DNA of 35,819 nt from an uncultured Lentisphaerota bacterium (lineage in GTDB: Bacteria; Verrucomicrobiota; Lentisphaeria; Victivallales; GWF2-50-93). Positions 9,394-19,553 of this stretch are shown piece after piece. The DNA is taken from positions 1-35,819 of the forward strand of contig CAIQLG010000047.1 of assembly GCA_903872565.1 (NCBI GenBank). Direction: 5' to 3'. The position numbers were made by a program, and so were the translations under genes. Every line of letters begins with the position of its first letter. The stretch's first letter is position 1. Below the pieces are notes generated by a model. That model did not search any database. It was not told the DNA's origin and saw nothing but the letters and a program-made list of their open reading frames with translations.

Positions 9394-10611
9394 ATGAGCA
9401 GACTGAAATTAAAAGTAGGTATTGTTGGCGCGGGGGGCAGAGGAATACTGTCCTTCGGCAAAGAGATTGTAACACGCAATGACGCCCAAGTTGTGGCGCT
9501 TTGCGATCCCAACCCTGGCAGGATGGAATTGGCCGCCAAGGAACTGGGCTTCAAGCCCAAGTTCCATACTTCCGTAAAAGACATGACTGCCGCAGAAAAA
9601 CTCGATGCGGTAGTCATTACCAGTCCTGACTTTTGCCATGAGTCCAATGCAGTAGATGCATTGGACAGCGGAGCCAATGTCCTTATTGACAAGCCGCTGT
9701 CTACGACAGTAAAGGGGTGCCAGAACATCATAGGTGCCGCAGAACGAGCGGGCAAGGTGATAATGATGGGCTTCAATCTGCGCCATCATGCGGTATTGAA
9801 AAAGCTGAAAAAACTGGTTTCCGAAGGCGTGCTGGGACGCATTTTCCTGATTGAAAACCGAGAATTTTACTCTGGGGGGCGCACCTATATGTCCCGCTGG
9901 AACCGCCTTTACGCTAAGAGCGGAGGTCTCTGGGTTCATAAAGGAAGTCACGATTTTGACATTTTCAATTGGCTCCTGGATTTTCCAAAACCTGTCAAGG
10001 TCAGCGCTTTTGCAGGAGTTGACGTGCTAAATCCGCAGCACATTCCGTTCGAGGTGAAACCCGATGTGCCAGTAGGGCCGACATGCCATCAATGCCGTTA
10101 CGGGGAGATTTGCCCGGACATTTTCAGGGACGAAGATGTACGGAAGAGCCTATGGGGCGACCGCGCAGCTGGAGTCGACGGTTATTCAAGAGATCTCTGC
10201 ATGTACACTTCCGACAAAGATACCCACGACAACGGCATTGCGATTGTCGAATATGAAAACGGGGTCAAGGCCAGCCATCTCGAATGCTTTGTCACCCCGA
10301 TCAGCGACAGGCTCTATACGTTGGTTGGAGATCTGGGCCAGGCCGAAGTCAGCCTGGAAAAGCGGATTATAACTGTCCATTCGCGCTGGGGCCAGGAAGT
10401 GACAACGCACTATATTCCTGAAGCCAAGGGCGGTCACGGCGGTGCCGATCCCATGCTGATAGACAGCTTTTTCAGAGTACTCAAAGGTGAAGAGAAAAAC
10501 ACATCGACTATCGAGCACGGCCTGTGGTCGACAGCAATCGGGCAGGCTGCGGAAATTTCCCGTCGCGAAGAACGCACTGTGAAAATAGCCGAACTGTTCC
10601 AACTACCTTAA
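9394..10611 (+). CDS. Gfo/Idh/MocA family oxidoreductase with internal Cys-rich insert
   Basis: KVGIVGAGGRGILSFGKEIV, GANVLIDKPLSTTVKG, then GPTCHQCRYGEICPDIFRDEDVRKSLWG...DLCMYTSDKD. GAAAGGAAATGAAATG start. Confidence 0.92.
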   Translation: MSRLKLKVGIVGAGGRGILSFGKEIVTRNDAQVVALCDPNPGRMELAAKELGFKPKFHTSVKDMTAAEKLDAVVITSPDFCHESNAVDALDSGANVLIDKPLSTTVKGCQNIIGAAERAGKVIMMGFNLRHHAVLKKLKKLVSEGVLGRIFLIENREFYSGGRTYMSRWNRLYAKSGGLWVHKGSHDFDIFNWLLDFPKPVKVSAFAGVDVLNPQHIPFEVKPDVPVGPTCHQCRYGEICPDIFRDEDVRKSLWGDRAAGVDGYSRDLCMYTSDKDTHDNGIAIVEYENGVKASHLECFVTPISDRLYTLVGDLGQAEVSLEKRIITVHSRWGQEVTTHYIPEAKGGHGGADPMLIDSFFRVLKGEEKNTSTIEHGLWSTAIGQAAEISRREERTVKIAELFQLP

Positions 10612-10879
10612 GTAATGGAAAGTGACAAAGCCGACTGTGCCGAAGGCTGCATCACTTGGAAGAATTTTCAACGGGAATGCATAATCCCATCGTCGTGCAA
10701 CAGTAGTTTGCATTGAGAATTCAGGCAAATGTCTTACATTTAACATTTTCGTAGGATGGATACGGGAATATGTCTTTATATAGTGATACTGGTCCTCTCA
10801 CTGCAAATTCCGGTGAGAGCGCACGCTTCGCACATTCCATTTGCGAGGTGCTGGATGAAAAAGAAAGTCTTCATGGGAG

Positions 10880-11650
10880 ATGGAGTTGAAGGCGGATACC
10901 ACTCAAAGCAATTCCGATGCAAATGGCAGCCGGGATGGAGACGAAGGTTCTGACGGTGATTTCCAGCATCTCATCGAAAAGCCTGTGGCAAGCTCTATGC
11001 TTGGAATAAGAAAAGACCTAATATTTCTACTGGGATTTGTCATTCTAATATTCATCGCATCCAGTTCCCCCTTGAAGCAATATAGCGACAAGGTTCCGCA
11101 GATCTGCGATAGGATAAAGCAGGCAGGGATACTTGCCCCGGTGATATTCACGGTTGGAGTGTGCGTTCTTGTCTGTGCCGGAGTGCCCCGTCTGCTTTTA
11201 TGGCCGGTCGGCGGCATGGCCTTTGGATTTGTTTTCGGACTGACATACTGCGTGCTCGGATCGCTTATGGCAGATTACATCGTCTTCTTGTTTTTGAGAT
11301 GGGGCGGGCGGGATTTCATCCTGAAGCACAGCCATAGATTGAACAAATTGCCCAAAATGCTTGAGCATGGCGGGATTCCGGCGGTTATACTTGCACGGCA
11401 GATGCCCATGCATGGAATGGTGATAAACCTTATACTTGGGCTGTCGCCGATAAGGCACAGGGATTTCCTGATCGGAACACTGATAGGACTTTTCCCTGAG
11501 GCAATTCCGTTCACGCTCCTCGGCACGGGAGCGAAGCAGGGGTCGCCATGGCAGAGCATGATTTACATCATGCTGGCACTTCTGGCGCTAGTGGTGGTAT
11601 GGCTTCTCGTCAAACTCTATTTACAGAGGAGAAAAAACATTACTGATTGA
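10880..11650 (+). CDS. TVP38/TMEM64 (DedA/SNARE-associated-like) family membrane protein
   Basis: Multiple TM segments; VPRLLLWPVGGMAFGFVFGLTYCVLGSLMADYIVFLFLRWGGRDF, ILARQMPMHGMVINLILGLSPIRHRDFLIGTLIGLFPEAIPFTLLGTG. Confidence 0.82.
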   Translation: MELKADTTQSNSDANGSRDGDEGSDGDFQHLIEKPVASSMLGIRKDLIFLLGFVILIFIASSSPLKQYSDKVPQICDRIKQAGILAPVIFTVGVCVLVCAGVPRLLLWPVGGMAFGFVFGLTYCVLGSLMADYIVFLFLRWGGRDFILKHSHRLNKLPKMLEHGGIPAVILARQMPMHGMVINLILGLSPIRHRDFLIGTLIGLFPEAIPFTLLGTGAKQGSPWQSMIYIMLALLALVVVWLLVKLYLQRRKNITD

Positions 11651-11740
11651 AAGATGCGATTAGGCATGTATTTTCCTTCAACAGTGTATAAGAAAATAAA
11701 TATAAGGGCAATCTCTCGAAATTTACTTTTCAGGGATTGA

Positions 11741-13216
11741 TTGTTTAAAATGAATTTGCCTCTACAAAGTCTCCAAAAGACTTATGGCCCGTGGATTGCC
11801 GCTCAAAATAAATATGTGGTGGATTTGGTTTGTTTGGCGGCGCTCGCAATATTGGTAATATTCCCTGGCCTGGGGCAGCTCCGCTTCTGTACCAGCCACG
11901 AAGTCTTGCATGCAGAAACCATTCGCGAAATGGCGGAAAGCGGCGATTATGTGGAGACAAAGATCCTTGGTGAGCGTATCCCTGACAAGCCACCCGTGAT
12001 GCATGCGCAGGCGGCGCTGCTGACGCATTGGTTTGGACAGCCAAGCATGTTTCTCGCCCGTTTTCCTTCCGCACTGGTAGCTTTATTGGGAGTCCTAGCC
12101 ACATACGGGATTGGGCGGGTGATGCTGAACCGGCAGGCGGCTCTGTTCGGTGCGATGGCACTGCTGGGCATCCCAGGCTACAGTTTACTCGCCCGCCAGG
12201 TTCTGCCTGACATGACCCTGTGCGCGTGGATCCTTTTTTCCTGCCTGGGTCTTGTGCTTGGCATGCGCTCGGTTAAGACTTCCTCCCGAGTCCTCTACCT
12301 AGCGGCGGCTGGTTTTGCTGCAGGCATCGCTGTCCTTACCAAGGGGCCGCTGGGACTGCTCTTCCCTGTTTTTTTTGTAGTGCTGGCTCCCATTGGGCGT
12401 CCGGAATTCAAGCGGCCGCGCTTTAGCTGGCTTGTGTTTGGTGCCAGTTTTATTGTGGCCGCAGGGATCTGGGCCATTCCAGCCTACCTTCGCGACCAGG
12501 GGGTTTATTTGAACCAGGTGCTTTTCCAGCCCGATCTCAATCTTGCGACAATAGTAAAGGATAAGCCATTCTATAAACTAATAGGCGTTGCCCTTCTTCA
12601 CTCGCTTCCATTTTCTATTTTTCTGCCGTTGGCTATTTGGGACTGGCGGCGATATGCCTACTCGCCACTGCTCGCAGTGGCGGCAGCAATACTTCTGACC
12701 TTCGTCTGCGTTCCTAAGAAACGCGATCACTATTTGCTGCCCATGTATCCTTTCCTGATGCTGGGAGTTGCAGCCTCCATCGTTAGACATGGCGAGAAAA
12801 ACCGTTTTGTCCGACGGACAGCCATGACACTTGTGCCGCTTTCTCTCGTGTCATACCCGCTTTTCTTCACAGTAATACAACCTCTTGCTCTCCCAGATGG
12901 TGATCCGGAGATTCGCTTTGCCAGGGAAGCACTTCCCATCATCGGGCCAAGCAGCCGCGTCTATTGCATAGATGTGCATGACGAAGTCATAGCTTGGGTT
13001 GGCAAACGTTACGAAGGAATTGTTCAGCTCAGACTGCATTTGCCTGCCGATGTAGACCAGCTGCGGCAGGCCCCGAATGGATCGTTCCTTTTTACTGACC
13101 GCGATAGAGTAGAAGGGATACTTGAAGCCGCGGGGCCGTTGCCGCTGAAAGAAGTGCTGAGTCGTCCCGTGAGAAAGAAGACCTGGGTCCTTTTCCGTTT
13201 AGGGGATGGATCCTAA
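11741..13216 (+). CDS. GT39/ArnT-like GT-C glycosyltransferase, multi-pass membrane protein
   Basis: Polytopic protein; GLGQLRFCTSHEVLHAETIREMAESGDYVETKILGERIPDKPPVMHAQAALLTHWFG, ALLGIPGYSLLARQVLPDMTL, LTKGPLGLLFPVFFVVLAP, PKKRDHYLLPMYPF. Start is TTG at 11741 or ATG at 11750. Confidence 0.87.
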   Translation: MFKMNLPLQSLQKTYGPWIAAQNKYVVDLVCLAALAILVIFPGLGQLRFCTSHEVLHAETIREMAESGDYVETKILGERIPDKPPVMHAQAALLTHWFGQPSMFLARFPSALVALLGVLATYGIGRVMLNRQAALFGAMALLGIPGYSLLARQVLPDMTLCAWILFSCLGLVLGMRSVKTSSRVLYLAAAGFAAGIAVLTKGPLGLLFPVFFVVLAPIGRPEFKRPRFSWLVFGASFIVAAGIWAIPAYLRDQGVYLNQVLFQPDLNLATIVKDKPFYKLIGVALLHSLPFSIFLPLAIWDWRRYAYSPLLAVAAAILLTFVCVPKKRDHYLLPMYPFLMLGVAASIVRHGEKNRFVRRTAMTLVPLSLVSYPLFFTVIQPLALPDGDPEIRFAREALPIIGPSSRVYCIDVHDEVIAWVGKRYEGIVQLRLHLPADVDQLRQAPNGSFLFTDRDRVEGILEAAGPLPLKEVLSRPVRKKTWVLFRLGDGS

Positions 13217-13315
13217 AAACCCATTGGGACTCTGCCCCGCGATCGGTTCAGGTGAGTGAATGACATTGACCCGGCTCTAGGGCGAGAGGCTCAATGCAAA
13301 TGGAGATCGCTTAAA

Positions 13316-15187
13316 ATGTGTGGAATTTGTGGGATCGTTTTATTGGATGGGACGACTGTTTCCGAGGCGGCCTACGAGCGGGTGAAGCACATGGTGCTGG
13401 CACTCGAGCACCGAGGACCTGACGATTCCGGCGCGGCCTGCTACGGTTCAGCGGTGCTGGGGGCCACCCGGCTGGCGATCCGTGGCGTACACGACGGCAG
13501 ACAGCCTATGAGCGACACTGAGACAGGCGTCACCGTTGTCTGCAATGGCGAGATTGACAACCATCAGGAGCTGCGTGCCTGGCTTGCCGGGCGCGGACGC
13601 ATTGTTAAACAAGCTGTTGATATTGCCGTCATTCCCGACCTGTACCTCGAACTTGGTGAAGCGTTTGTCGAACGTCTGGTGGGCGTCTTTGCCATCGCGG
13701 TATGGGATCCGCGCCACTCGCGACTATTGCTGGCGCGGGACCGAGCTGGCGAGCGATCTCTTTTTTTTGCTGTTGAGAACAAAACGGCCACCTTTGCCAC
13801 CGAGATATCCTCTCTGGTATCCGAGGGAGCTTTCCGCCCTACACTTTGCCCCTCGGCGTTGTGTGAATACCTTCAAACCGGAGTCTTCCTTGCGCCCCGG
13901 TCCCCCTTCACGGAAGTGCATAAGGTACTGCCCGCGGAATTGGTGACGATTGACTCCGGAGGAGTCCGTCGGCAACGATATTGGAGATGGAATATCTGTG
14001 GAACGCAAAAACGAGAACCGGCACTTGACGAGTTCGATAAAATTTTCCGCGAGGCGGTCCGTCGTCAAAGCGACATCGATGTGAACTTCGGGGTTTTCCT
14101 GAGCGGCGGACTGGATTCTTCGCTGGTTGCGGCCGTAACGCGCAGCGTGCGGCCGGAACATTGCTTGAAAGCCTATACGATACGCTTCCGTGAGGAATCG
14201 TTTGACGAAGGCAGTTTTGCGGAAACTGTCGCCAACCTTCTCGGAATCGAGATGACGACAGTCGAAGTCCGGCCCGAGGTGTTCCCCGGCGAGATCGCGC
14301 GCATAGTGCGGCTGGTGGGCGAACCCCTTGCCGATCAGTCCTGGATTCCGACCGTTCTCCTGGCCCGGCATGCCGCGCAGGAGGCCAAGCTCGCTCTTGT
14401 GGGCGAAGGAGCCGATGAACTTTTCGGAGGTTATCCCACCTATCTTGGAGCAAAACCCGCCCTGTATTACTCCCGGCTGCCGGTGTGGATTCGTGCCGGA
14501 CTCACCCGCCTGGTGAACGCCCTTCCGGTAAGCGACAAGAAGGTTACTATTTCTTTCCTCCTGAAACGGTTTGTACAGGGCTCGGAACTGGATGGTGTCT
14601 CGCGTCACCAGTTGTGGACTTCCGTCATTCCACCTGCGCTATTGCAGCGACTCGGTGTCAAACAGGCTGCGTCGCCTGTCCAGAGCCGCCCTGATTGCGC
14701 GCTGTTGGATGCCGTGCAGGAAATGGATCTGGAGACGCTGCTGGCGGAAGGACTTCTGACCGAAAAGGACCGAGGCAGCATGAGCAGTGCGCTGGAACTG
14801 CGTTCGCCTTTCCTTGACAAGGACGTAATGGAGTTTGCAGCTACACTGCCTGTGAAAGAACGCGTTTGCCGCCTGACCACTAAAGTTTTTCTGAAACGAT
14901 ACGCGTTGCGCTACCTTCCGGAATCCATTGTGAATCGTAAGAAACGGGGATTGTCGGTACCGCTGGCGGCCTGGCTTCGCGGACCACTTTACGAATACGC
15001 CCTGACGCGTCTGCGGTCGCCTTTGTTCACCGAAGTCGGCATAAGACCGGATGCGGCGCTGGAATTGCTCGAAGAACATCGGCGGCGGGTCGCCGATCAT
15101 GCCCGTTCGCTCTGGACCCTGATTGTCCTCAGCGAATGGCTGGATTGGGCGGAGGAAACACAGCGAAGGGCGGGCCAGGAACCATAG
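13316..15187 (+). CDS. asnB: Asparagine synthase (glutamine-hydrolysing)
   Basis: MCGICGIVLLDG (Cys2 nucleophile directly after Met), HRGPDDSG, CNGEIDNHQELR, FLSGGLDSSLVAAVTR (PP-loop), EGADELFGGYPTY, ELRSPFLDKDVMEFAA. The ORF-track start at 13256 is too long, because Cys must follow the initiator Met. Confidence 0.93.
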   Translation: MCGICGIVLLDGTTVSEAAYERVKHMVLALEHRGPDDSGAACYGSAVLGATRLAIRGVHDGRQPMSDTETGVTVVCNGEIDNHQELRAWLAGRGRIVKQAVDIAVIPDLYLELGEAFVERLVGVFAIAVWDPRHSRLLLARDRAGERSLFFAVENKTATFATEISSLVSEGAFRPTLCPSALCEYLQTGVFLAPRSPFTEVHKVLPAELVTIDSGGVRRQRYWRWNICGTQKREPALDEFDKIFREAVRRQSDIDVNFGVFLSGGLDSSLVAAVTRSVRPEHCLKAYTIRFREESFDEGSFAETVANLLGIEMTTVEVRPEVFPGEIARIVRLVGEPLADQSWIPTVLLARHAAQEAKLALVGEGADELFGGYPTYLGAKPALYYSRLPVWIRAGLTRLVNALPVSDKKVTISFLLKRFVQGSELDGVSRHQLWTSVIPPALLQRLGVKQAASPVQSRPDCALLDAVQEMDLETLLAEGLLTEKDRGSMSSALELRSPFLDKDVMEFAATLPVKERVCRLTTKVFLKRYALRYLPESIVNRKKRGLSVPLAAWLRGPLYEYALTRLRSPLFTEVGIRPDAALELLEEHRRRVADHARSLWTLIVLSEWLDWAEETQRRAGQEP

Positions 15188-15358
15188 CCGAAAATCTGTG
15201 CCGAAAAGTCGAGGGCAGGAGCCCAGAAGCCGTAGGCAATATAGGCGTTCCGAAAAAGCTCCGGCGCAGCCGGTTAAATTTATCCCGAATATGGAATCCT
15301 ACTATACCGGCCAGACATCGTTGGCATTCACCATGAAAACAATTCCTACGGATCTTGG

Positions 15359-16387
15359 TCATTGGATCTCTATGTCTTTTTCTTTCTTGGGACGTCCTTT
15401 TGTCCGTCCGTATACCTTGTCGTAGAAACGTTCCGATGCCAGTTCCGCATAATATGGATATTTTTTTATTAGATCTTCGCCCGCTTCTCTGGGGATATGC
15501 TGGAATCGCTTGTAGAACCAAAGATACTGCTCCGGATTTTTGCGGACGATATCTTCGACAATTCTCATCAAATCCTGAGTCATCTCCAGATCGTCGGCAT
15601 AATCTCCTGGCTCGCACGGCAGTTTTTCGAAATAGCTTTTGTAGCGGTGCCCGTTCCTCATGCACCCGCATACAACTACGGACGCATTCATCTTGCGTCC
15701 GAAAAGCGCGGGTGCGCGGCTGACCGGCACCGGCAGCCCAAGGAAGTCAACAAATATGCCGCCGTCCCTGACTCGGGTATTCTGGTCAACAAGCGTTGCC
15801 ATCGCGTAACCGTCTTTCAATGCCTTAATCATTTCCTTGACGGCTCCTCTCGCAGGAATGACCATGTTGCCACCGGTGCAGCGGCTCTCATTTATAAGCG
15901 TGTCAATCCTGGGATTCCTGACCTCTCGGGCGATGACCGCAAACTTGCCGCCAATGAAAGTTCTTATCATCAGGCCTGCGAGCTCCCAGTTGCCGAAGTG
16001 CATGCACACGTAGATCAGGCCTCGGCCATCTTTCACGCAGGATTCCCATTCCCTGGATATTGCAGGATCAAAGTCAAGGTATTGCCTGATCTTCCCGGGT
16101 CTGCCGCTGAACCAGAACAATTCCATGACAGTAAGCACAATGTTGGACACGCTCTGTCGTGCAATTGAGGAAATTTCACACTCTTTTTTTTCTGGAAGGA
16201 AGATTTTCAGATTGGCTTTTGCAATACGACGCACCGAGGGCAGCATATATAGAAAGAATCCGAAAAATGCAGAAATCTTGAAAAGCAGTTCGTGCGGGAG
16301 CCGTCTTATGATGGAATATGCGAAAAACACCAGCAGATATTCGCCTGTGTGCCTGATTGCCTTGAATGGATTCTTGTTTTTTTTCAA
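15359..16387 (-). CDS. LpxL/HtrB-like lysophospholipid (lipid A) acyltransferase
   Basis: GRGLIYVCMHFGNWELAGLMIR, YAMATLVDQNTRVRDGGIFVDFLGLPVPVSRAPALFGRK, NPEQYLWFYKRFQ. Confidence 0.88.
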   Translation of the reverse strand: MKKNKNPFKAIRHTGEYLLVFFAYSIIRRLPHELLFKISAFFGFFLYMLPSVRRIAKANLKIFLPEKKECEISSIARQSVSNIVLTVMELFWFSGRPGKIRQYLDFDPAISREWESCVKDGRGLIYVCMHFGNWELAGLMIRTFIGGKFAVIAREVRNPRIDTLINESRCTGGNMVIPARGAVKEMIKALKDGYAMATLVDQNTRVRDGGIFVDFLGLPVPVSRAPALFGRKMNASVVVCGCMRNGHRYKSYFEKLPCEPGDYADDLEMTQDLMRIVEDIVRKNPEQYLWFYKRFQHIPREAGEDLIKKYPYYAELASERFYDKVYGRTKGRPKKEKDIEIQ

Positions 16388-16614
16388 ATTGAAAATTTAT
16401 GCCCCATTGTCAAGCCTAGAATCAAATGAAATAACTTTAGAGACATTTATACATCTTGTTTTTCTGATAGAATTTTTATTTTTTGTCTGTTGCAAAGGTA
16501 GCAGTTGAGAGGCATAGATCAAGTGGCCCAGCAGCAAAAACATAGGTTTCCCAGGAGTTATGCTTTCGACACTGAAACTTTCTATCCACTATTTCGGATA
16601 TTTCAAGGAGGGCA

Positions 16615-17433
16615 TCATTGCGAGTTCAGTCCCCATTTCCTGCGGGTTCTCAGGAGAAGCGGATTGAAAATCAGCCTGTCCACTGCGGTGCCGATAAGCA
16701 TTATCACGAACATTACCGCGATCACGAGAGCTGTGTCATTGAGATCCCTTCCAGTCTGGAGAAGATTTCCGAGGCTGAGAGAATAGAACAGCAGTTCTCC
16801 GGCCATCAGGGATCTCCATGCGAAGGACCAGCCCTGTTTCAATCCGGCCAGGATCGAAGGCATTGCGGCCGGCAGGACGACTCTCCAATATAGGTTAAAT
16901 CCTTTAGCTCCAAGGGTTTTAGCCGCCCTTATGAATTGCGGAGGGGTGTTTCTGACACCAGTTTCCACACCTATGGTTATTGAGAAGAGAGCCCCCATGA
17001 TTACGACGAAAATTATGGCACGGTCGTTCAGGCCGAACCATATCAGGGCAAGTGGCAGCCAGCATATGCTTGGCAATGCCTGTATTCCGAGGACAAGTGA
17101 GCCGATGGTCTCGTCAACAAGCCTGATCCTGCCCATCAGAAGTCCGAGAATCACGCCAAATACGAGTGAAATGGAATATCCGATTGCAATTTTCTTCATG
17201 CTTGATTCTATGGCTTTCATGAGGACTTTGTCCATGAAACTATCCTTCAGGGAATTAAATACCTGCAATGGGCCCGGGAAAATATATTCCGGCCATATTT
17301 TCAACAGAAAAATAATGTGCCATCCGGCCAGTATTAAAAAATAGAACAGGACTTTTCTCAGAATGACGGCATGGATTGCCCTGGAATGCAGAAAGTAGCT
17401 GACAGGTGTTTTAAACTTTTCCAGGAGAGTCAT
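16615..17433 (-). CDS. ABC transporter permease, nitrate/sulfonate/taurine (SsuC/TauC) type
   Basis: Multi-TM; WLPLALIWFGLNDRAIIFVVIMGALFSITIGVETGVRNTPPQFIRAAKTLGAKGFNLYWRVVLPAAMPSILAGLKQGWSFAWRSLMAGELL. Confidence 0.92.
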   Translation of the reverse strand: MTLLEKFKTPVSYFLHSRAIHAVILRKVLFYFLILAGWHIIFLLKIWPEYIFPGPLQVFNSLKDSFMDKVLMKAIESSMKKIAIGYSISLVFGVILGLLMGRIRLVDETIGSLVLGIQALPSICWLPLALIWFGLNDRAIIFVVIMGALFSITIGVETGVRNTPPQFIRAAKTLGAKGFNLYWRVVLPAAMPSILAGLKQGWSFAWRSLMAGELLFYSLSLGNLLQTGRDLNDTALVIAVMFVIMLIGTAVDRLIFNPLLLRTRRKWGLNSQ

Positions 17434-18212
17434 ATTTCAGCACTCCCCGGATTTGCCTGTGTTGCGCCTCTGAGTTTTTTCATTATTTCGGCGGTATATG
17501 TCGTGACTGCGGGGTTCTCCAGCGATCTGGGTCTCGGAAGATCTATCTTGAATTCTCCTGCAATGCTTCCCGGGCGCGGGGTGAAGACGACGACTCTGTC
17601 GCCAAGAGCGACTGACTCTCTCACGTTGTGCGTGACGAACACAATCGTCTTGCGAGTTTCGCTCCAGATCTTCTCAAGTTCCTGATGAAGCATATCCCTG
17701 GTCATCGCGTCAACTGCGCAGAACGGTTCATCCATGAGCATGATTTCCGGATCTATGGCCAGTGCTCTTGCGATAGCGGCTCTCTGGCGCATCCCGCCCG
17801 ATAGCTGATGGACAAAAGATTTTTCAAATCCTTTCAAGTGTACGCGTTCTATCCAGTCCATCGCAATCTCGCGGCGTTTCTTGGGTGGAATATCTTTTGC
17901 TTTCAGTCCGAACTCGACATTGCCGATGATATTGAGCCATGGAAACAATGTTGCATCCTGAAAAAGAAGCACCCTGTCCGTCCCGGGACCTGTTATTTTT
18001 TTGCCCTTTGCGTAGACTTTTCCGGAATCAGGAAATTCAAAACCTGCGATAATTCCGAGGAGGGTTGATTTGCCGCAGCCGCTCGAACCGAGAAGGCATA
18101 CGAACTCGCCCTTCGCGACATCCAGCGAGAAGTTCTCGAGCGCCTTGACTGGTGTACCTGTCTCGCTGGCGAAACTTTTTGAGACGTTGGTTATTTCAAG
18201 TATTTTCTCCAT
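17430..18212 (-). CDS. ABC transporter ATP-binding protein, nitrate/sulfonate/taurine (SsuB/TauB) type
   Basis: LLGSSGCGKSTLLGIIAGFE (Walker A), HQLSGGMRQRAAIARALAIDPEIMLMDEPFCAVDAMTR, FVTHNVRESVALGDRV. ATGA overlap with the permease. Confidence 0.95.
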   Translation of the reverse strand: MEKILEITNVSKSFASETGTPVKALENFSLDVAKGEFVCLLGSSGCGKSTLLGIIAGFEFPDSGKVYAKGKKITGPGTDRVLLFQDATLFPWLNIIGNVEFGLKAKDIPPKKRREIAMDWIERVHLKGFEKSFVHQLSGGMRQRAAIARALAIDPEIMLMDEPFCAVDAMTRDMLHQELEKIWSETRKTIVFVTHNVRESVALGDRVVVFTPRPGSIAGEFKIDLPRPRSLENPAVTTYTAEIMKKLRGATQANPGSAEI

Positions 18213-19298
18213 CTATTTTACTATTTCCGGGAGTCCTTTTTCTTTAAGAAGTGAGTTCAGAATTGTAAGGTCATATATCCCGGAAAGATCAGGTTTTATT
18301 TTTCCGAGATACCCAAGCTTGAAAGCGTCATCCGCGGATTTAACGAGTGACTTGCATATGGGATCGTAGGTGATGTCAATATTCTTCATCGATTTCTCGA
18401 GTATGTCCTCAGGAATGGGTTTCGTCGTTATCCGTTTAATCTCATTGTTTATTATGACGCGCGCCTTCTCCGGATTCTTCGCAATGAAATCTATCGCCGC
18501 AAGATGCCCTGCGAGAAACCTCTTCACGAGTCCAGGTCTTTTCGCAAGAAATTCCGTGCTCACTATCACATGTGCGGTCACAAATTTGCCGTCAGGCCAC
18601 AGGGATCTCTCATCAAGGAAGATCTTGCCGTTGGCTTCCTGGACAAGCCTTGTCCCCCAGGGTTCAGGAACCCAGGCGCCGTCAACCCGTTTTTGCAGGA
18701 AGAGAGTCAGTATGTTCGGATTCTGAGTGGGAAGCACCTGCACTTTTCCGCCTTTTTCGACAGTGTTGAATCCGGCTTTTTCAATATAGGCTCTAAGCGC
18801 GACATCCTGTGTGTTGCCCATCTGGGGCGATGCGAATCTTTTGCCTTGAAGATCATTGTCCTTGTTTATCTCGTCATCATTCAGGGGGGCTGCCAATTTT
18901 TTACCCTGAAGATCCTTGGAGTCGTTTATTCCGGCATCATTTCTCACGATGAAAAGTGCGCCTCCGCTGGAAGAGCCGGCGATAATTTTTAATGCCTTTC
19001 CTCCGCTTTTGACATAACCGTTTATCGCGGGATTAGGTCCGATATATCCTATGTCTATTTCACCTGCAAACAGTGCCTCTATAAGTGATGGCCCTGCGTT
19101 GAAGGTCTTCAGATCAATCTTCACATTGTCTCCAAGCGCCTTCTGGAAGAAGCCCTCCGAAGTTCCCACAAGGGCAGGTGCATGCGTGAGGTTAGGGAAA
19201 TATCCGAGCCTGAGTGTTTCTTTCTTCTCTTCAGCCGAAAGTATGAACTGCCACGAGAGCAGCAATACTGAGATCGCAGCGATTGCGAACCTTTTCAT
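18213..19298 (-). CDS. ABC transporter substrate-binding protein, SsuA/TauA-like
   Basis: Signal peptide from MKRFAIAA (AAAGGAGA RBS upstream), LRLGYFPNLTHAPALVGTSEGFFQKALG, GEIDIGYIGPNPAINGYVKSGGKALKIIAGSSSGGALFIVRNDAGI, MGNTQDVALRAYIEKAGF. Confidence 0.92.
   Translation of the reverse strand: MKRFAIAAISVLLLSWQFILSAEEKKETLRLGYFPNLTHAPALVGTSEGFFQKALGDNVKIDLKTFNAGPSLIEALFAGEIDIGYIGPNPAINGYVKSGGKALKIIAGSSSGGALFIVRNDAGINDSKDLQGKKLAAPLNDDEINKDNDLQGKRFASPQMGNTQDVALRAYIEKAGFNTVEKGGKVQVLPTQNPNILTLFLQKRVDGAWVPEPWGTRLVQEANGKIFLDERSLWPDGKFVTAHVIVSTEFLAKRPGLVKRFLAGHLAAIDFIAKNPEKARVIINNEIKRITTKPIPEDILEKSMKNIDITYDPICKSLVKSADDAFKLGYLGKIKPDLSGIYDLTILNSLLKEKGLPEIVK
18822..18941 (-). repeat. 60 bp in-frame tandem duplication in the binding-protein gene (two 20-codon units)
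   Basis: 18882-18941 encodes NDAGINDSKDLQGKKLAAPL and 18822-18881 encodes NDDEINKDNDLQGKRFASPQ. Offset is exactly 60 bp. Confidence 0.85.
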
Positions 19299-19553
19299 TC
19301 CAAATTCTCCTTTTATGTTGATTTTCAAGAAAAGCCGGACAGTTATAATATCTATAATTTATATAGGCAATATGTCAAACAGCGCTTGAAATAAATCTGA
19401 ATTTATTTAAATGAAAAACGATAACTCCTCTAAATGGAAACTTGAGGTGTTGGATTTACAGTATGGGGAATTATATTCTTAACAGGATACCAGGGAAGAC
19501 TGTGTTTAAAGGTGACATGTAAATGTCGGAACAAGATCAAATGGAGGTTTGAT

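Noticed and set aside
15188-15358. Small + ORFs between asnB and the LpxL-like gene
   Set aside because: No RBS or recognisable family; likely intergenic spacer between convergent genes.
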